From NCBI GenBank assembly GCA_016209385.1, contig JACQWB010000185.1:1-43508 (forward strand): a stretch of 43,508 bases of DNA, given 5' to 3'. This DNA comes from Candidatus Rokuibacteriota bacterium (lineage in GTDB: Bacteria > Methylomirabilota > Methylomirabilia > Rokubacteriales > CSP1-6). A program made the translations under genes and the position numbers. Below the pieces are notes generated by a model. The model saw nothing but the letters and a program-made list of their open reading frames with translations, did not search any database and was not told where the DNA came from. Shown one piece after another: positions 39,884 to 43,508 of this stretch; position 1 is the first letter of the stretch, and every line of letters begins with the position of its first letter.

Positions 39884-40402
39884 CTATCGTGACGACATTC
39901 GCTCCGCGAGGGTTTTGAGCACGGCCAGCCGCGGATCGGGACGCCGCGCCTCGCAGTCGCAGGGCGTGACGTTGCGGTTGCCGCCGCAAACGGGGCAGAG
40001 CCCCCGGCATCCTTCGCGGCAGAGGGGCTTCATCGGAAGCCCCAGCATCGCTTCGGTCTGGATCAACCGATCCAGATCCAGGAGATCCTGGTCGTAGAAG
40101 TCCAGCTCCAGGTCGTCGGCCGTCAACTCCACCTGCTCGTCCCGCCGCCACAGGGGGCGGGGCGCGAACCGGGTGTCCATTTCCGCTGCGATGCGGGAGA
40201 CGAACGCTTCGAGGCACCGCCCGCAGAGCTGGGGCACGCGGGCCGCCAGCCGCCCGCGCACCAGCACATCATCGCCATCCTTTTCGACGAACAGGGAGAG
40301 ATCCTCCAAGAGCCAGGACGAGTCCGTGAAGGGCCGAGGAAATGCTTTCACGCCCTCTACCCGAAGCCCCTCTTCCGGAATTTCGGACACCCGGATGACC
40401 AT
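39884..40402 (-). CDS. yceD: DUF177 (YceD) family protein
   Basis: A 172-residue protein of the DUF177 family, associated with rpmF and large-subunit rRNA accumulation in other bacteria. The start [17 protein letters not shown] is the usual N-terminus, so ATG 40402 is chosen over the upstream TTG at 40447. Middle C-x-x-C in [12 protein letters not shown] and a C-terminal cysteine cluster [12 protein letters not shown] ... C-D-C suggest zinc binding. It is the first gene of the rpmF-plsX-fab operon, about 50 bases from its promoter. Confidence 0.9.
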   Translation of the reverse strand: MVIRVSEIPEEGLRVEGVKAFPRPFTDSSWLLEDLSLFVEKDGDDVLVRGRLAARVPQLCGRCLEAFVSRIAAEMDTRFAPRPLWRRDEQVELTADDLELDFYDQDLLDLDRLIQTEAMLGLPMKPLCREGCRGLCPVCGGNRNVTPCDCEARRPDPRLAVLKTLAERMSSR

Positions 40403-40454
40403 GTCAGGTCCCGTGTAACCTTCTATGAATAAAGGAGTTTTCCACAATCGGCTC

Positions 40455-40484
40455 AGTATAAACTTCGCTAAATCCCCTTGTCAA
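40455..40484 (-). promoter_or_regulatory. Promoter of the yceD-rpmF-plsX-fab operon
   Basis: On the minus strand, TTGACA (40484-40479) is a perfect -35 and TATACT (40460-40455) a near-perfect -10, with an 18-base spacer. It sits about 50 bases before the yceD start and back to back with the htpX promoter. No operator palindrome was evident. Confidence 0.8.
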
Positions 40485-40521
40485 GGGAAATCCCCAGTCC
40501 GAGGCACGAAATGTCGTAGGC

Positions 40522-40550
40522 TTGACTAGCTCAAACCGGATTGCTAGTAT
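40522..40550 (+). promoter_or_regulatory. Promoter of htpX
   Basis: TTGACT (40522-40527) and TAGTAT (40545-40550) with an optimal 17-base spacer, about 87 bases before the htpX ATG. This is a sigma-70-type promoter rather than an obvious heat-shock sigma-32 or CIRCE element; I looked for a TTAGCACTC-type inverted repeat and saw none. Confidence 0.75.
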
Positions 40551-40636
40551 TCAAACGAGTTCGACGATACCCTCTTAGGTGTTTCTCCGGCGAAGCAGAG
40601 CTAAGGGGTAGAGACAGTGATAAAGGGAGGGATCGT

Positions 40637-41485
40637 ATGTCCAGCGTTTTCAAGACCGGCATCCTCCTCGCAGCCCTGACTGCGCTCCTCGTCTTGATCG
40701 GCGGCGCGCTCGGCGGCCAGCAGGGCATGGTTGTGGCCTTTCTGTTCGCCCTGGTCATGAACCTGGCGAGTTACTGGTTCTCCGACAAGATCGTCCTCGC
40801 CATGTACGGCGCGAAACCCATCGAAGAGGCCGAAGCGCCCGCGCTCTACCGGATCGTCCGCACGCTCGCCACGCGAGCCGGCATCCCCATGCCGCGGGTC
40901 CACCTGATCCCGAGCGAGGCCCCGAACGCCTTCGCCACCGGCCGGAACCCCCAGCACGCGGCGGTAGCGGTCACCGAAGGGATCATGCGGCTGCTCGACG
41001 AACACGAGCTCGAGGGCGTGCTGGCCCACGAACTGGCCCACGTCAAGAACCGCGACGTCCTGATCTCCACCGTCGCGGCCACGCTGGCCGGCGCGATCAC
41101 CTACCTCGCGCATATGGCCCAGTGGGCCGCGATCTTCGGCGGTGGCCGGCGCGACGACGAGGAGGAAGGTGGCAGCGCCTTCGGCGCTATCCTCATGGCG
41201 ATCCTGGCGCCCGTCGCGGCGATGCTGATCCAGCTCGCCGTCTCCCGCGCCCGCGAGTATCAGGCCGACGCCACAGGCGCCCGGCTGGCAGGGCAGCCCT
41301 GGGGCCTCGGCAAGGCGCTCGAGAAGCTCCACACGGCCTCCCAGCTCGTCCCGATGGATGCGAGCCCGGCGACGGCCCACCTGTTCATCGTGAACCCGCT
41401 CACCGGCGGGTCCTGGGTGACCCTGTTCTCCACGCACCCGCCCATCGAAGAGCGCATCGCGCGTCTCCGCGCGATGCGCTTCTAG
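40637..41485 (+). CDS. htpX: Membrane zinc protease HtpX
   Basis: A 282-residue M48 protease of membrane protein quality control. Two N-terminal helices ([21 protein letters not shown] and the next), then the zinc motif H-E-x-x-H in [14 protein letters not shown], two more helices, and the third ligand Glu in [17 protein letters not shown]. The C-terminus [17 protein letters not shown] is typical. ATG 40637 has gggaggg 5 bases upstream; the frame upstream is not conserved. A clear promoter and terminator frame it as a single-gene unit. Confidence 0.95.
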   Translation: MSSVFKTGILLAALTALLVLIGGALGGQQGMVVAFLFALVMNLASYWFSDKIVLAMYGAKPIEEAEAPALYRIVRTLATRAGIPMPRVHLIPSEAPNAFATGRNPQHAAVAVTEGIMRLLDEHELEGVLAHELAHVKNRDVLISTVAATLAGAITYLAHMAQWAAIFGGGRRDDEEEGGSAFGAILMAILAPVAAMLIQLAVSRAREYQADATGARLAGQPWGLGKALEKLHTASQLVPMDASPATAHLFIVNPLTGGSWVTLFSTHPPIEERIARLRAMRF

Positions 41486-41503
41486 CGAGAGCAGACGGCC
41501 GAC

Positions 41504-41532
41504 GGGGAAGACCGCGTGGTCTTCCCCTTTTT
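41504..41532 (+). terminator. Intrinsic terminator after htpX
   Basis: A perfect 10-bp stem, ggggaagacc and ggtcttcccc, with a gcgt tetraloop, followed by five T residues, 18 bases after the htpX stop. It is a textbook Rho-independent terminator, and the only clear one in the window. Confidence 0.92.
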
Positions 41533-41611
41533 CGTTTCCGCGTGCACCTTGACCCTTCTCCGGCCCATGAGGGACAATACCTTCGAGGCGTGGACCCACT
41601 TGCCAACCTCC

Positions 41612-42316
41612 ATGGTGACCGTTACCGGGCTCAGGAAATCGTTCGGGGCCGCCGTCGTGCTGGAGGATGTGCGCTTTGAGCTCCGCGAGCGCGAATGCCT
41701 GGCGCTTCTCGGCGCCAACGGCGCCGGGAAAACGACGCTGCTCAAGATTCTGGCGACGCTCCTGCGCCCGTCGAGAGGCTCGGTGACGGTGAACGGCCAG
41801 GACGCCGTGCGCGACCCCGAGACGGTGCGGGCGTCGCTCGGATTCCTGGGTCACAGCACGTACCTCTACGAGGACCTGACGGCGGTCGAGAACCTCCGCT
41901 TCTGGGCGACGCTGCGCGGACTCGAGGCCGGACCGGTGCGGCTCCAGGAGGCACTGGCCCACGTCGAGCTAGACAGCGTGGCGGGCGAGCGCGTGCGGAC
42001 CTTTTCGAGCGGGATGAAGCGGCGGCTCGCGCTGGCGCGCGTGCTCCTGAGCACGCCGCGCCTCCTGCTCCTCGACGAGCCGTTCGCCGGACTGGACCAG
42101 CGGGGCAAGAAGTGGCTGGAAGGGGTCCTGGTCGGCTTCAAAGAACGCGGCGGCGCCGTGCTGATGACGACGCACAGTTTCGGTCGCGGGCTCTCCATCG
42201 CCGACCGGGTGGCGATCCTGGCCGGTGGCCGGATCATCCTCGACCGGCCGCGCACCGACCTGTCGCTGGAAGAGCTTCGCCGGCTCTATGCCCTCCACAC
42301 CGAGGAAGCCGGATGA
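41612..42316 (+). CDS. ccmA: Cytochrome c maturation ABC ATPase
   Basis: A 234-residue ATPase that releases holo-CcmE during system I cytochrome c biogenesis. Walker A LLGANGAGKTTLLK, signature loop TFSSGMKRRLALAR, Walker B LLLLDEPFAGLD and the H-loop MTTHS. It could equally be a generic CcmA-like ATPase, but ccmB and ccmC follow. The ATG at 41612 (MVTVTGLRKSFG) is the usual family start; an ATG at 41567 would add 15 residues and neither has a strong ribosome-binding site. Its stop overlaps the ccmB start. Confidence 0.9.
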   Translation: MVTVTGLRKSFGAAVVLEDVRFELRERECLALLGANGAGKTTLLKILATLLRPSRGSVTVNGQDAVRDPETVRASLGFLGHSTYLYEDLTAVENLRFWATLRGLEAGPVRLQEALAHVELDSVAGERVRTFSSGMKRRLALARVLLSTPRLLLLDEPFAGLDQRGKKWLEGVLVGFKERGGAVLMTTHSFGRGLSIADRVAILAGGRIILDRPRTDLSLEELRRLYALHTEEAG

Positions 42317-42990
42317 CCTACGCCCGGCGGGCGTGGATCGTGCTCTGGAAGGACCTGCTCACCGAGGGGCGCTCCAAGGAGAGCCTCAACGCGCTCGCCT
42401 TCTTCTGCCTGGTGCTCCTCCTGCTCTTCGAGTTCGCGCTCGGCGCGGATCGCGAGCGCCTAGCCGCGGCCCTCCCCGGCCTGCTCTGGCTCGGGTTCAT
42501 CCTGGCAGGGCTCCTCGGGTTGGGGCGGACCGTTCTCGCCGAGCGGGAGAACGACTGCTGGGAAGGGCTCCTCCTCACCCCGGGGGACAAGTCGGCCATC
42601 TACCTCGGCAAGCTGGCCGGCAACTTCCTCCTGATGGTCACGGTCGAGGCCATCCTGCTGGCCCTCTTGTCGATCTTCTACAACTTGGACGTCTGGCGCG
42701 CACTCGGCCCCCTCGCCGTGGTCAGCGTCTTCGGCACGATCGGGCTCGCGGCGATCGGCACCCTCTTCGCGGCCATCACGGCCCAGGTTCGCGCGCGGGA
42801 GCTCCTCTTCCCGCTCCTGCTCCTGCCGGTCCAGGTTCCGGTGCTGCTCGCGACGGTCAAGGCGACGGAGGCGGTGCTCACCGGTCAAGCGCTGGGTGAG
42901 GTCAGCCACTGGCTCCACCTCCTCGCCGCGGCCGACGTCATCTACCTGGTCGTGGGCCTCTTGACCTTCGAGTTTATATTGGAGGCGTGA
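42313..42990 (+). CDS. ccmB: Heme exporter protein CcmB
   Basis: A 225-residue membrane protein with six hydrophobic segments. Typical CcmB start A-W-I-V-L-W-K-D-L-L-T-E-G-R-S-K-E, the segment LLLTPGDKSAIYLGKLAGN and FPLLLLPVQVPVLLATVKA. It forms a membrane complex with CcmA and CcmC. ATG overlaps the ccmA stop by 4 bases. Its 3' end supplies the ggagg site for ccmC. Confidence 0.94.
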   Translation: MTYARRAWIVLWKDLLTEGRSKESLNALAFFCLVLLLLFEFALGADRERLAAALPGLLWLGFILAGLLGLGRTVLAERENDCWEGLLLTPGDKSAIYLGKLAGNFLLMVTVEAILLALLSIFYNLDVWRALGPLAVVSVFGTIGLAAIGTLFAAITAQVRARELLFPLLLLPVQVPVLLATVKATEAVLTGQALGEVSHWLHLLAAADVIYLVVGLLTFEFILEA

Positions 42991-42993
42991 TTC

Positions 42994-43508
42994 GTGACAC
43001 GCATCCTCGGCTGGTTGGCCGCCCTCGCGATCGTCCTGGGGCTCGTCCTCGGCTTCGGCTACGCCCCGCGCGAGGCCACACAGGGGAATGTCCAGCGGAT
43101 CATGTACCTCCACGTGCCGGCCATCTTCGTCGCCTACCTGGCGTTCACCGTCGTTCTCGTTGCCTCCGTCGTCTACCTCTGGAAGCGCCGCGACGCTGCG
43201 GACCGGCTCGCCCACGCCTCTGCGGAGATTGGCGTGCTCTTCACAGCGATCAACATCGTCACCGGTTCCATCTGGGGAAAGCCCACTTGGGGAACCTGGT
43301 GGACGTGGGACGCTCGGCTCACCAGCGTGACGATCATGTTCGTCATCTACGTCGGCTACCTCTTGCTGCGGCGCATGGTGGAGGAGCCGGAGCGTGCCGC
43401 GCGGTACGCGGCGGTGCTGGGGATCATCGGCTTCCTCGACATCCCGATCGTGCACTTCTCGGTCAAGTGGTGGCGGACGCTGCATCAGCCATCCACCCTC
43501 CTGGGCCC
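42994..43508 (+). CDS. ccmC: Heme-handling protein CcmC (partial, runs off the end)
   Basis: The first ~171 residues of CcmC, which presents heme to CcmE. The tryptophan-rich heme-binding WWD motif is complete: WGKPTWGTWWTWDARLTS. Flanking His residues are in IMYLHVPAIF and IVHFSVKWWRTLHQP. GTG 42994 has ggagg 8 bases upstream. The gene continues past 43508. Its 3' end and the rest of the ccm cluster are outside the window. Confidence 0.93.
   Translation, partial: MTRILGWLAALAIVLGLVLGFGYAPREATQGNVQRIMYLHVPAIFVAYLAFTVVLVASVVYLWKRRDAADRLAHASAEIGVLFTAINIVTGSIWGKPTWGTWWTWDARLTSVTIMFVIYVGYLLLRRMVEEPERAARYAAVLGIIGFLDIPIVHFSVKWWRTLHQPSTLLG

Noticed and set aside
40637-40640. A heat-shock (CIRCE or sigma-32) element upstream of htpX.
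   Set aside because: The upstream region fits a plain sigma-70 promoter and lacks the characteristic inverted repeat.

Overview
The window is GC-rich (about two-thirds G+C by eye) with bacterial gene families throughout. Genes are packed tightly, often with 1-8 bp overlaps, and start frequently with GTG or TTG. The mix points to a free-living, probably soil or subsurface bacterium: animal-type glutaminyl cyclase, class II cyclic-nucleotide phosphodiesterase, split cobalamin methyltransferases, a type II fatty-acid cluster, and peptide-type ABC uptake with amidohydrolases. A Rokubacteria/Methylomirabilota-like or deltaproteobacterial-type genome would fit, but I cannot fix the taxonomy from sequence alone.

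Layout. 1-4 kb: the end of a nuoN-like gene, a VapBC toxin-antitoxin pair with a palindromic operator, a stretch without intact genes, a secreted thermonuclease-like protein, a RidA-family protein and two small membrane proteins. 3.7-20.8 kb: a long minus-strand run. In transcription order it holds a persulfide dioxygenase-rhodanese fusion, a corrinoid protein, a homocysteine methyltransferase, an orphan nucleotidyltransferase, a MetH-activation-like protein, shikimate kinase, and a bifunctional homocysteine methyltransferase/MTHFR. It continues with an amidase, an N-acyl-D-amino-acid deacylase, a peptide-type ABC importer (binding protein and two permeases, no ATPase) and a GAF/PAS histidine kinase with its NtrC-type regulator.

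21-23.7 kb (plus strand): a two-gene cyclic-nucleotide module. One gene is a metallo-beta-lactamase / degenerate receiver / cNMP-binding fusion; it overlaps a class II cNMP phosphodiesterase gene. 23.9-28.2 kb (minus): an MFS transporter, an AhpD/CMD-family gene whose CxxC motif reads C-P-F-TGA with a SECIS-like hairpin just downstream (a probable selenoprotein that naive calling would split in two), a glutaminyl cyclase homologue, a HAD phosphatase and two small proteins. 28.3-32.3 kb: an AT-richer wrecked type III restriction-modification locus. Its helicase gene is frameshifted and joined at its C-terminus to an MNT nucleotidyltransferase, followed by a HEPN stub and pieces of the methyltransferase.

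32.6-40.5 kb (minus): DUF177-rpmF-plsX-fabH-fabD-fabG-acpP-fabF-rnc and a site-2-type protease, driven by a clear sigma-70-type promoter. The RNase III homologue lacks its dsRNA-binding domain and most catalytic acidic residues. Divergently, 40.5-43.5 kb carries htpX with its own promoter and intrinsic terminator, then cytochrome c maturation genes ccmA, ccmB and a ccmC running off the end. A family of hairpin-forming intergenic repeats, bounded by TCGGAG/CTCCGA, recurs in several gaps.

Most attractive leads: the probable selenoprotein, the cNMP phosphodiesterase/sensor module, the RNase III-fold pseudoenzyme, the MNT-HEPN/type III R-M chimera, the disassembled methionine synthase and the repeat family.
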